The notes under the pieces: generated by a model
Database searches by the model: none
What the model was told of the DNA's origin: nothing
What the model saw: only the letters and a program-made list of their open reading frames with translations
Assembly: GCA_016710285.1 (NCBI GenBank)
Contig: JADJXR010000001.1
Location: 496,001-560,000 of the forward strand
DNA: 64,000 nucleotides
From: Chlorobiota bacterium
GTDB taxonomy: Bacteria > Bacteroidota > Ignavibacteria > OLB7
Direction: 5' to 3'
Translations under genes and position numbers: made by a program
Part shown: positions 43,908-51,983 of the stretch, piece by piece
How the letters are laid out: each line of letters opens with the position of its first letter
Numbering within the stretch: the stretch's first letter is position 1

Positions 43908-44599
43908 GTTTGGCTAAACAGTACGCGGGGGTGATATTCCCTGCTCTTCTTCTTCTGCTGCTTCTTGCTTCCTGCCGCGATGTCCCCGTGGACCAGGATA
44001 CCGGGCGGGTGATTCATCGCTCCACCGATTCCACGGCCCAAACTCCATGCGACACCTGCCAGGCTCCATCGGCTCCGCAGCTGAAGGAGGCCACCATCTA
44101 CTTTACCGACAACAGCGTTGCGGGAACTCCGCAGCCAGACTCCTTGAAGTTCGATGTCAAGCTCTGGTGGGCGAAACTGGACACCACCCAAAACAAGGAG
44201 CTGCTACTGCGGATGGACCTTCAAGCCCAGCTGCCGAAAGATATCTGCTACGTAGAAGGGCTGCATTGGCAAGGGCGCTGGCCGAAGCAATTCCATCTGA
44301 ACATCCCGGAAGTCATCCTGAAGCCAGACTCCTACATCCTGTTGAAAAAGAACCCTTACGAGGGAGCCGGCTTGCGTGTGGATTACGAGCTACCCGGAAC
44401 CAGCAGCTACAACAGCACCGAAACATCCCTGATGACTTCCTGGCCCGACAACACCGGGTCCTTCACCATCGAGACGGTTCAGCAAAAGGAGCGGATCGCG
44501 ACCGCCGCCATCAAAGCGGTGTTCCATGTTGCCGACACGTCGCTTCCGTCTTGCAAGCGTGAGCTATCATTCCAGTTGCGATTGCGCTTCGGTTATTAG
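43901..44599 (+). CDS. hypothetical lipoprotein downstream of the anti-sigma gene
   Basis: The 232-residue protein has a lipoprotein signal (MVSLAKQYAGVIFPALLLLLLLASC, lipobox at residue 25). The mature part carries a CDTC pair near residue 50 and a beta-rich remainder without a recognisable domain. It overlaps the anti-sigma gene by seven bases, so co-translation is likely and it may be the sensor or ligand of the sigma system. Confidence 0.8.
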   Translation: MVSLAKQYAGVIFPALLLLLLLASCRDVPVDQDTGRVIHRSTDSTAQTPCDTCQAPSAPQLKEATIYFTDNSVAGTPQPDSLKFDVKLWWAKLDTTQNKELLLRMDLQAQLPKDICYVEGLHWQGRWPKQFHLNIPEVILKPDSYILLKKNPYEGAGLRVDYELPGTSSYNSTETSLMTSWPDNTGSFTIETVQQKERIATAAIKAVFHVADTSLPSCKRELSFQLRLRFGY

Positions 44600-44741
44600 G
44601 GTGTGACTTGGATAGCCGTTGGCAATCCTGTGAGCGCGGTGGGTGAGTCCTTCATCCACCGCGTTTTGTTTGGTATGTTTGGGCTGCCGCTGCCGCATGG
44701 CGGCTTCCCCGTCATTCATCATCAGATCAGGTTGCTGAGCC

Positions 44742-45467
44742 ATGGAAGAACAACCACTGCGCGATACCCTTGTTGCCGTTGTCACCAACGATACCGACCT
44801 TCAGCGGTTTGCTGAGGAAGGGTGGTATCGGATCCCGGCCCGCGCCGTTGGCCGGACGCTTGCCGCCGATGCGTTGCAGCAAACATCCACCCTTGCTTTG
44901 TACCAAACCGGAGCCATTACCGCTGGGCTTCCCAGCGCGATTGAGCTGTGGGGCGAAGTGACAGAGGTCCTTCCCAAGCTGCGCCGCGAGCTTCTTCCTA
45001 ACGAGCCGGACCACCCCGCCGCCGATGAGCTGTACCACTTGATCCGCGTGGCCCAGGTTCGCCGCCTGGAACGCCCAATCGTTAGCCGCCGCCCGCGCCG
45101 CGTGACGTTCATCCGCACCACCCGCGAAAAACTGCTGGCGGCCACGGACCTCAACGACCTTGTGATCGGCACCGATGCCGAGGAGCGGTTGTGGAAATCG
45201 TTGGAGAATCTTGAGGCGGAGCGGAAATATTTTATGCGGGTCAGCGATGTGATGATGGAGGTGGATTTTGCGCTGTTCGAGCAAGGGAAAACCGTGGGGA
45301 TTATCGTTGCCCCCGATGAACCCACCACCGCCGCCGCACGCGAATCGGCCACCGACGCTTGGCGCATTCTCCGCTTCTCCCCCAACCGCCTTCAATCGGA
45401 CCTTGCCGGATGCCTGCAGGAAATCATGGCCCTGGTGCGGGGGATGAAGGAAGGAGAGGAACGATAA
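44742..45467 (+). CDS. DUF559-like (restriction-endonuclease fold) protein with degenerate catalytic site
   Basis: The 241-residue protein has no signal peptide. Its C-terminal 80 residues align with the DUF559/type II restriction-endonuclease-like fold: SLENLEAERKYFMRVSDVMME, VDFALFEQGKTVGIIV, then TTAAARESATDAWRILRFSPNRL. The second acidic site, normally a VExDG-like motif, reads VAPDEP, so the usual catalytic pattern is altered. The N-terminal part is helical and unassigned. It could be a nucleic-acid binding protein that has lost cleavage activity. Confidence 0.7.
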   Translation: MEEQPLRDTLVAVVTNDTDLQRFAEEGWYRIPARAVGRTLAADALQQTSTLALYQTGAITAGLPSAIELWGEVTEVLPKLRRELLPNEPDHPAADELYHLIRVAQVRRLERPIVSRRPRRVTFIRTTREKLLAATDLNDLVIGTDAEERLWKSLENLEAERKYFMRVSDVMMEVDFALFEQGKTVGIIVAPDEPTTAAARESATDAWRILRFSPNRLQSDLAGCLQEIMALVRGMKEGEER

Positions 45468-45496
45468 TCCCCTCCCCAAAAAACGTTCGGCAAACC

Positions 45497-46117
45497 GGTA
45501 GCCGTCCCGATTGAATCGGGATTAATAAATAAAAGGTCTTTAGCCTTCGGTGTCTTATCTCCCGGAGGACTGGGTCCCGACGAAGGTCGGGGCCGCTACC
45601 CTTCGGTCGTCCCTGGACGAACCGGTAGCCGAAGGTCTTTAGCCTTCGGCGTCTATCTTCCACACTGGGCAGGCTAAAGACCTGCCGCTACCCTTGTCTA
45701 CTGACCTGTTATCAATCCCGACGAAGGTCGGGGTCGCTACCCCATCACCCGGTAGCCGAAGGTCTTTAGCCTTCGGCGTCTATCTTCCACACTGGGCAGG
45801 CTAAAGACCTGTTATCAATCCCGACGAAGGTCGGGGCCCCTACCCTTGTCGTCTGGGCAGGCTAAAGACCTGTTATCAATCCCGACGAAGGTCGGGGCCC
45901 CTACCCTTGCCTACTGACCTGTTATCAATCCCGACGGATGTCGGGCCCCCTACCCCATCACCCGGTAGCCGAAGGTCTTTAGCCTTCGGCGTCTATCTTC
46001 CACACTGGGCAGGCTAAAGACCTGTTATCAATCCCGACGAAGGTCGGGGCCGCTACCCTTGTCGTCTGGGCAGGCTAAAGACCTGTTATCAATCCCAAGT
46101 CATTGGAGCCGCCGCTA
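45497..46117. repeat. dense array of GTAG-headed hairpin repeats
   Basis: About 620 bases made of repeats of the dispersed family. A composite unit of about 95 bases recurs: GGTAGCCGAAGG head, TCTTTAG loop, CCTTCGGCG, a spacer TCTATCTTCCACACTG, the inverted GGGCAGG hairpin, GTTATCAATCCCGAC, GAAGGTCGGGGCC and CTACC. The forward TCTTTAG loop appears near 45536, 45638, 45772 and 45977, and the inverted CTAAAGA form near 45674, 45800, 45862, 46014 and 46075. It fills the gap between the DUF559-like gene and the methionine synthase half; no gene is seen inside. Confidence 0.92.
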
Positions 46118-46127
46118 CGGGATCAAC

Positions 46128-48455
46128 TCACTCCTTCACGTTGAAATACTTGGCGGCGGGGTGGTGGACTATCAGGGCACTGGTGGATTGCTCCGGCTCC
46201 AACATGAACTCCTCGCTTAACGCCAAGCCAATCCGCTCGGGGCGAAGAAGTTGGAAGACTTTCGTCTGCTCCTCAAGATCGGGGCAGGCGGGGTAGCCGA
46301 ATGAGTAACGGCTGCCGCGATACCCCTGCGAGAAGAGCCGCCGGATATCCGCCGCGTCCTCCCCCGCAATCCCAAGCTCGGTCCGCACCGAACGGTGCCA
46401 GTACTCCGCCAACGCCTCCGCACTCTCCACCGAAAGCCCGTGGAAATAGAGATAGTCGCTGTAGTTGTTGTTCCGGAAAAGCTCGTTGGAGTACTCCGTT
46501 GCCCTTCCCCCAACCGTCACGACCTGAACCCCTAACACGTCGTACTCCTCCGATTCCACGGGGCGGAAGAAGTCGGCGATGCAAAGGTGGCGCCCCTGCG
46601 GCTGGCGGGGGAACTCAAACCGCAGCCACTCCTGCAACTCCGTATCCCGAAGCCACTGGCTGGCGGAGTTGCCGCCGCTCCATTCCCCGATAAGCTCCTC
46701 TTGACTTATTCCTGCCGGGCGATAGATCACCAGGGAGTTGTAGTCGGCACGGCAGGGGAAGAATCCATAAATCACTTTTGGATCCAGCAGCCGCTCGCGT
46801 TTGGCGCGGAGCTTCATCTCCTCCATTTTTGGATAGACCACTTCATCAAGCTCGCGGCGGTATTCTTCGGCGGTGCGTTTCCCTTTGCGGACCTGCCACT
46901 GTCCACGGATCAGCGCCACCTCGTTGATATACTCGAACACCTTCTCAAGATGGATATTCTCCACCACTCGCGACCCCCAAAACGGAGCTTCGGGGACCGG
47001 CACGTTGCGGTCAACATCGCTGGTGACGCGAAGCCGCCGGACGTTTTTCTGCGATTCGTACTCCTCAACATTCAGCGGGAAATCGGCCCCCTGCGATTGG
47101 TCGCGCATCAGGTGCAAGGCGGTGTCCAACGCGCCGGCGGTGCGGTCGTTAATCTGGGAAGCCGGCTTGCTGATGAACAGCGCGGGCGCGGCTTCGTACT
47201 CCTCCAAACAGTAGGCGATTTTCTCCGAAGCAACGGCGGCGCGCGGGTCGTCCAACGGGATTTGGTCGAAGCCAAGCGTCCGGTAGAATCGCGCAAGGTC
47301 CGCGTCGTCGGGATTGCAAGCCACATAGACCACTGCGTCCGGGTTGCCGCTGCGTGCGGTCCGCCGCATGGTTCGCACAAGGTCCATCCCCACCCCGGCA
47401 GCCCATTGCTCCGGCAGCACTGTGATCTCGGTCAGCTCAAACACCGAATCACCAATTGGGATGATCCTTCCGCAGCCAACAATCGTGTCGCGCAGTTCAG
47501 CCACGATGATGTTCTCCAGCCCCCACCGATGCAGGTCCTCCGGCTCGGCCAGCATCAGCGTTGCAAGCTCCTCCACCTCTTCCTCAATAGCGGTGCGATA
47601 CCGGACCGCGCCGCGCTCGTCGGCAGCGGCGGTGCGGCGTGTGGGTTCGGGTGTGGGTTCGGGGGCGGCGGTTGTTTCCGCTGCGGCTGCCGTGGTGGAT
47701 TCCGCCGGGGCAATCGTCCCCGATTCGGCAAGAAGCTCCATGTAATGAAGCCCCGAGAAGGCATCTTCGGCATAGGCAACGTTGGGGCCGTAGATGCCGC
47801 GCAGGTCCTGCTCAACATAGCGGCGGGTTAAGGCCGCGCCCCCCAGCACCACCGGAACTTGGATTCCGCGCCCGCGCATCAGCTCCAGATTTTCCTTCAT
47901 CACCAGCGTGCTTTTCACCAAAAGCCCGCTCATCCCGATTGCGTCGGCGTTGTGCTTTTCGGCAGCGTCCAGCATCACCTCCACCGGGACTTTAATCCCC
48001 AGATTAATCACCCGATAGCCGTTGTTGGTAAGGATGATATCCACCAAGTTTTTACCGATGTCGTGAACGTCCCCTTTCACGGTTGCAAGCACCATCGTCC
48101 CGCGCGCACTCTGCTCGGTGCGTTCCATAAACGGTTCAAGGTGGCGAACCGCTGCCTTCATCGTCTCGGCAGATTGCAGCACGAACGGAAGCTGCATTTG
48201 GCCGGAGCCGAACAGCTCCCCCACGACTTTCATTCCATCCAGCAGAATGGTGTTGATGATGGTTAGGGGGTCGAAGCTGCGGAGTGCTTCGTCAAGGTCG
48301 GCATCAAGGCCAAGCTGGTCGCCGTCAACGATGCGCTGCTTCAGCCGCTGGTCCACCGGCAGCGTTGCGGTGTCAACGCTTTGGCGGGTGGCCTTGCGGC
48401 CATCGTAAAACGCCATCAGTTCCACCAGCGGATCGTAGGTCAGTTTGCGTTCCAT
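46128..48455 (-). CDS. methionine synthase C-terminal half with internal GNAT domain
   Basis: The 775-residue protein lacks the homocysteine and folate domains of cobalamin-dependent methionine synthase. It has the B12 cap (about residues 25-115) and B12-binding domain (116-240) with the base-off motif DVHDIG at 129-134 (His131). An acetyltransferase-like (GNAT) region follows at about 285-420, with the acetyl-CoA loop EQWAAGVGMDLVR at 349-361 and FYRTLGF at 390-396. The SAM-activation domain follows (about 480-775; PFWGSRVVE and GYPACPD). A Pro/Thr/Ala linker precedes the GNAT part. Start ATG 48455 (MERKLTYDPLVEL) lies at the natural domain edge. Methyl acceptor and donor modules must be elsewhere, or the protein has another role. 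Confidence 0.93.
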   Translation of the reverse strand: MERKLTYDPLVELMAFYDGRKATRQSVDTATLPVDQRLKQRIVDGDQLGLDADLDEALRSFDPLTIINTILLDGMKVVGELFGSGQMQLPFVLQSAETMKAAVRHLEPFMERTEQSARGTMVLATVKGDVHDIGKNLVDIILTNNGYRVINLGIKVPVEVMLDAAEKHNADAIGMSGLLVKSTLVMKENLELMRGRGIQVPVVLGGAALTRRYVEQDLRGIYGPNVAYAEDAFSGLHYMELLAESGTIAPAESTTAAAAETTAAPEPTPEPTRRTAAADERGAVRYRTAIEEEVEELATLMLAEPEDLHRWGLENIIVAELRDTIVGCGRIIPIGDSVFELTEITVLPEQWAAGVGMDLVRTMRRTARSGNPDAVVYVACNPDDADLARFYRTLGFDQIPLDDPRAAVASEKIAYCLEEYEAAPALFISKPASQINDRTAGALDTALHLMRDQSQGADFPLNVEEYESQKNVRRLRVTSDVDRNVPVPEAPFWGSRVVENIHLEKVFEYINEVALIRGQWQVRKGKRTAEEYRRELDEVVYPKMEEMKLRAKRERLLDPKVIYGFFPCRADYNSLVIYRPAGISQEELIGEWSGGNSASQWLRDTELQEWLRFEFPRQPQGRHLCIADFFRPVESEEYDVLGVQVVTVGGRATEYSNELFRNNNYSDYLYFHGLSVESAEALAEYWHRSVRTELGIAGEDAADIRRLFSQGYRGSRYSFGYPACPDLEEQTKVFQLLRPERIGLALSEEFMLEPEQSTSALIVHHPAAKYFNVKE

Positions 48456-48684
48456 ATTGGTATGGTCGGTTGTCGGGAAAGTCGAGTGTTGGAAACTTGG
48501 GGACTGGAAATTCAGGAGTTGGCAGAGCTTGGATTTGGCTCGCTGCGGGGGGCAGCGGGCGGTGCATCTGGCACGCCAATTTACAAGCCCACCGCAGCAC
48601 CAGATGTAAGAACGGGTTTGAGCCGGGGATGGTTCGGCGTTACCTTTGCCGCAAAACAACGATTCCGCAACAACGATTTCGCCA

Positions 48685-49269
48685 ATGATCCACCTTCCTT
48701 CCATCATCCTTGCTTCTTCCTCGCCACGGCGGCGGCAACTGCTTGCGCAGATTGGCGTGCAGTTCACGGTGGTCCCCCCCGATGCCGACGAAACACAGCT
48801 GCCCGATGAATCGCCGCAGGAAATGGTCCAGCGGCTTTCACTCCTGAAAGCACGCGCCGTTGCCAGCCAGCAACCCCACGGGCTGGTGCTGGGGTCCGAC
48901 ACCACCGTCGTGCTGGGGAACGAAATTTTGGGGAAACCTGCGGACCCTTCCGATGCCCACCGGATGCTGCGAAGCCTTAGCGGGCGCACCCACACCGTGC
49001 TCACCGGCTGGGCAATCGTTGATGCGGCAAGCGGACAAGAAGTTGCCGGCTGCGGAAAGGCCGACGTCACCTTCCGCACGCTGGATGATGAGGAGATTGC
49101 CGCCTACGTTGCCACCGGATCGCCACTGGACAAAGCCGGCAGCTACGGCATTCAGGATGATTTGGGGGCGGTGTTTATCCAGCAGATTCAGGGCGATTAT
49201 TACACCGTTGTTGGGCTGCCACTGGCCCAGGTGTATTGCGCACTTCGGCAGCTTGGCGCACGGCCATAA
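48685..49269 (+). CDS. maf: Maf-like nucleotide pyrophosphatase
   Basis: Maf proteins hydrolyse non-canonical or canonical nucleoside triphosphates to monophosphates, acting as house-cleaning enzymes, and are linked to cell division arrest. The 194-residue protein starts with the family motif ASSSPRRRQLL near residue 10, and has SDTTVV and the KAGSYGIQ segment. ATG 48685 (MIHLPSIILASSSPRR) is the natural start; an upstream ATG would add 13 residues without homology. Confidence 0.94.
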   Translation: MIHLPSIILASSSPRRRQLLAQIGVQFTVVPPDADETQLPDESPQEMVQRLSLLKARAVASQQPHGLVLGSDTTVVLGNEILGKPADPSDAHRMLRSLSGRTHTVLTGWAIVDAASGQEVAGCGKADVTFRTLDDEEIAAYVATGSPLDKAGSYGIQDDLGAVFIQQIQGDYYTVVGLPLAQVYCALRQLGARP

Positions 49270-49287
49270 CGCGCCCCCAGAACTTGG

Positions 49288-49956
49288 CTACGATTGCTCC
49301 CCGCGCCACGCCGCAAACTCCTCCGGGGTGTTCACCCCAGCAAGTTGTGGCGCAAGCCAATCGGGCACATCAACCCTTGCCAAACGGCCCGCGCCAATCA
49401 CGCCGCGAAGGGAGTATTCCCCACGCTCCATCCGTTCGGTAACGATGGGAAGAAGCGTGGGGGAATAGATGGAAAACAAAGGCTGAAGCTCCCCGCCAGC
49501 AACCGTGGCAACTCCATCGGGATTGGCCGCGCCAACCGGCTGCGCCAGCAACCACCGGAAGGCCCGCATGGTTAGCCGTGGCATATCGCAGCCAACAAGC
49601 GCCACCCGGGAATTTCCGGCATAAGCCAGCGCGGTTGCCAAACCACCAAGCGGCCCACGCAGCGGAACGGCATCGCAAAGGAAAACAACGTCACGGTTGC
49701 GCCACCCTTCCGGGCGGTTGCGGCCCACCACAACGGCGTTCGCGCCCGACGCAATGGCCAGGTCGCAAAGCCGCTCCAGCCACGTTTGCTGGCCATGCGG
49801 ACCAAAACGGAGCTCGGCTTTGTCGCGCCCCATCCGCTGGCTTTTCCCCCCGGCAAGAATTGCCACGGTTGATGGAGCGATTGATGAAATAACTGATGCG
49901 AGCGGTGCTGTTCCCACAAGATTTTTGCGTTCGATGATAGACTGTTCTCCAAGCAT
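49288..49956 (-). CDS. mobA: molybdenum cofactor guanylyltransferase MobA-like
   Basis: MobA attaches GMP to molybdopterin to make the guanine dinucleotide cofactor. The 222-residue protein has the nucleotidyltransferase motif VAILAGGKSQRMGRDKAEL near residue 32 and the ALVGCDMPRL acidic segment. The N-terminal 30 residues before the motif are an extension. ATG 49956 is used; a GTG at 49962 is the alternative. It converges on maf with 18 bases between the stops. Confidence 0.92.
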   Translation of the reverse strand: MLGEQSIIERKNLVGTAPLASVISSIAPSTVAILAGGKSQRMGRDKAELRFGPHGQQTWLERLCDLAIASGANAVVVGRNRPEGWRNRDVVFLCDAVPLRGPLGGLATALAYAGNSRVALVGCDMPRLTMRAFRWLLAQPVGAANPDGVATVAGGELQPLFSIYSPTLLPIVTERMERGEYSLRGVIGAGRLARVDVPDWLAPQLAGVNTPEEFAAWRGEQS

Positions 49957-50015
49957 TGCCACAACAGATCGGTTGGCGTAACTTCATTCCAGCATCCAAC
50001 AAATCGAATGAGCCA

Positions 50016-51257
50016 ATGATACTCCGATTACTCTGCTTGCTGCTGCCGCTGCTGTGCGTTGCCACTGCCGCCGGCCAACCGATGTTCCACTGGCCAGTTG
50101 AAGGAACCCTGAAACGCGATTTCTTCCTGGTCAATTATGTTGACCACGACACCGCCACCGGAGTGGTACGGGACCACCATTGCGGGGCACAAACCTACGA
50201 CGGACACCAGGGAACCGACATCGTCTTGCGCAGTTTCCGGCAGATGGATAGCGGCGTGCGGGTGCTTGCCGCGGCCCCGGGCCGGGTGATTGCTGTTGTT
50301 GACACGGCGTTCGACCGGAACAAGGTTAGCGTGATTTCGCGCGGGTTTGGCAACTGGATTGCGATTGCCCATGCGGGGGGAATCTACACCTACTACGCCC
50401 ATATCCGGCGCAGCTCGGCGTTGGTCAACATTGGCGATAGCGTGGAAGCCGGAACGCCGATTGCCCTGGTGGGAAGTGCCGGAAACTCCACCGATCCCCA
50501 TCTCCATTTCGAGGTCTGGAACGACTCGGCAGTGATTGACCCATTTGCCGGACCATGCAACCCCGGATCCCCCTCCTATTGGATAGACCAACCCGCCTAC
50601 GACACCTCGTTCGGGGTGATTAACCATGGCCTTATAAGCAGCGACTCGGTTCCTACACTTGATGATATTCGGGAATATCCGATGTATGGGATATACAATT
50701 ACCTCAATTTCAACGATCGCCTCATCACATTTTGGATCCAGGAGTACGGGATTCATGCTGGCGACACCTCGCGAATTGAATGGAGCAGCAAAACGATGTC
50801 CGGCAGCGAACCGTTCGAAAAACAGTTCGAGTGGGACTATGTTCACACTGCTGATTATCGCTATTACTACTGGTGGTCCTACATCCGCATGCCAAGCAAC
50901 ACAGGCTGGACGTGGCGGGCTCAGTATTTCCTTAACAATGTGCTGGTTGCCACCGATAGCTTTACCATTCCCGCGCTGACTGACGTTGCGCAGCAGGAGC
51001 CGCTTGCTGGAACCGTCGTAGGCTACAACGCCAGCAGCCGCAGCGTGGTGCTGCAATCGCCCAACGCTGCGGGGCTTCCGGTAAGGTTGCAGCTTTTCGA
51101 TTTGGCGGGGAATCTTGTAAGCACCATCCGCGCCGAAACCGACTCCGAAGGGAACGCCCGGCTGCAACTTGATGGCCAAGAGCTTGCTGCGGGGATGTAC
51201 GCGGCCCGACTGAAGATAGGCGACCACGAGTTCGGCACCATGCTCCCTGTTCATTAA
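50016..51257 (+). CDS. secreted M23 family metallopeptidase with sorting-domain-like C-terminus
   Basis: The 413-residue protein has a signal peptide (MILRLLCLLLPLLCVATAAG). The LytM/M23 zinc peptidase domain covers about residues 55-185: the first zinc site is HxxxD in DGHQGTDIVL, the second is HLHFEV near residue 168. M23 enzymes cut peptidoglycan cross-bridges or act as amidase activators. The middle region is unassigned. The last 80 residues (VVLQSPNAAGLPVRLQLFDLAGNLV ... AAGMYAARLKIGD) resemble a type IX sorting domain, hinting at surface display rather than periplasmic work. It overlaps nothing and leads sixA by 20 bases. Confidence 0.9.
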   Translation: MILRLLCLLLPLLCVATAAGQPMFHWPVEGTLKRDFFLVNYVDHDTATGVVRDHHCGAQTYDGHQGTDIVLRSFRQMDSGVRVLAAAPGRVIAVVDTAFDRNKVSVISRGFGNWIAIAHAGGIYTYYAHIRRSSALVNIGDSVEAGTPIALVGSAGNSTDPHLHFEVWNDSAVIDPFAGPCNPGSPSYWIDQPAYDTSFGVINHGLISSDSVPTLDDIREYPMYGIYNYLNFNDRLITFWIQEYGIHAGDTSRIEWSSKTMSGSEPFEKQFEWDYVHTADYRYYYWWSYIRMPSNTGWTWRAQYFLNNVLVATDSFTIPALTDVAQQEPLAGTVVGYNASSRSVVLQSPNAAGLPVRLQLFDLAGNLVSTIRAETDSEGNARLQLDGQELAAGMYAARLKIGDHEFGTMLPVH

Positions 51258-51277
51258 CCATCGGTTCGGAAACACTC

Positions 51278-51769
51278 ATGTTGATTTACCTGATGCGCCA
51301 CGGAATTGCCACAGCAGCCGAGCCAGGCGGACGCGATGCCGAACGCCCGCTAAGCCAGCAAGGAACGCTGCAAACCGCATTGGCAGCAAAAGGGTTGCTG
51401 CGGCTGGGGGTGCGGGTGGATCGGGTGGTGGCAAGCCCGTTGCTGCGCGCCCAACAAACCGCCGACATCGTTGCAAGGATTTTGGAGCTTCCCGAGCCGG
51501 TGCTGACCGACCCGCGCTTGGCTCCGTACGGATCGTTCGAAACCATCTCCGAAGTGATCCAAGATCACCGCGATGCCCAACGCCTGATGCTTGTTAGCCA
51601 CCAGCCGGCCATTGGCGAAGGGCTTTCGGGGCTGTGCGGGCGGGGTGAGCTTTCGGCAGCGATGGGAACCGGAGCGGTGGCCGCCGTGGTGGCCGAAGCC
51701 TTCCGCCCCCACGTTCGCGGCGCGCTGGAGTGGCTGATACCAGCAAGCATGCTGGAGCAGTTTGCGTAA
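51278..51769 (+). CDS. sixA: phosphohistidine phosphatase SixA-like
   Basis: SixA removes phosphate from histidine of phosphorelay proteins. The 163-residue protein has the histidine phosphatase RHG motif (YLMRHGIAT near residue 7) and the later catalytic His in LMLVSHQPAIG near residue 109. Length fits the SixA branch. The gene is 20 bases after the M23 peptidase and probably co-transcribed. Confidence 0.9.
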   Translation: MLIYLMRHGIATAAEPGGRDAERPLSQQGTLQTALAAKGLLRLGVRVDRVVASPLLRAQQTADIVARILELPEPVLTDPRLAPYGSFETISEVIQDHRDAQRLMLVSHQPAIGEGLSGLCGRGELSAAMGTGAVAAVVAEAFRPHVRGALEWLIPASMLEQFA

Positions 51770-51813
51770 AGGTTAGGAACCCCGCCAACGCAGCAGCCCC
51801 CTCCCCCAAGGAT

Positions 51814-51938
51814 GGTAGCCGAAGGTCTTTAGCCTTCGGCATCATCTTCGGTCTTCGGCAGGCTAAAGACCTGTTATTAATCCCGACGAAGGTCGGGGCC
51901 GCTACCGTGACGGCTCCAACTCAGTCAGGGCCGCTACC
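51814..51938. repeat. GTAG-headed hairpin repeat
   Basis: One composite unit: GGTAGCCGAAGG-TCTTTAG-CCTTCGG, GGCAGG-type inverted hairpin, CCCGAC/GTCGGG hairpin and GGCCGCTACC, then a second CCGCTACC end at 51938. It separates sixA from the APC permease and touches the permease's most upstream GTG start (51939). Confidence 0.85.
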
Positions 51939-51983
51939 GTGATAGATGGCAGGCGCAGAACAATCATTCAACGGAACCTATCA

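Noticed and set aside
45497..46117. CRISPR array
   Set aside because: The repeats are composite hairpins with abutting copies, not short direct repeats with unique spacers of uniform length, and no cas genes are in the window.
48456..48684. Cobalamin riboswitch upstream of the methionine synthase half
   Set aside because: I looked for the B12-box and the typical extended fold in this short gap and saw neither.
50028..51275. Long open frame antisense to the M23 peptidase gene
   Set aside because: The plus strand encodes zinc-site motifs; the antisense translation has none.
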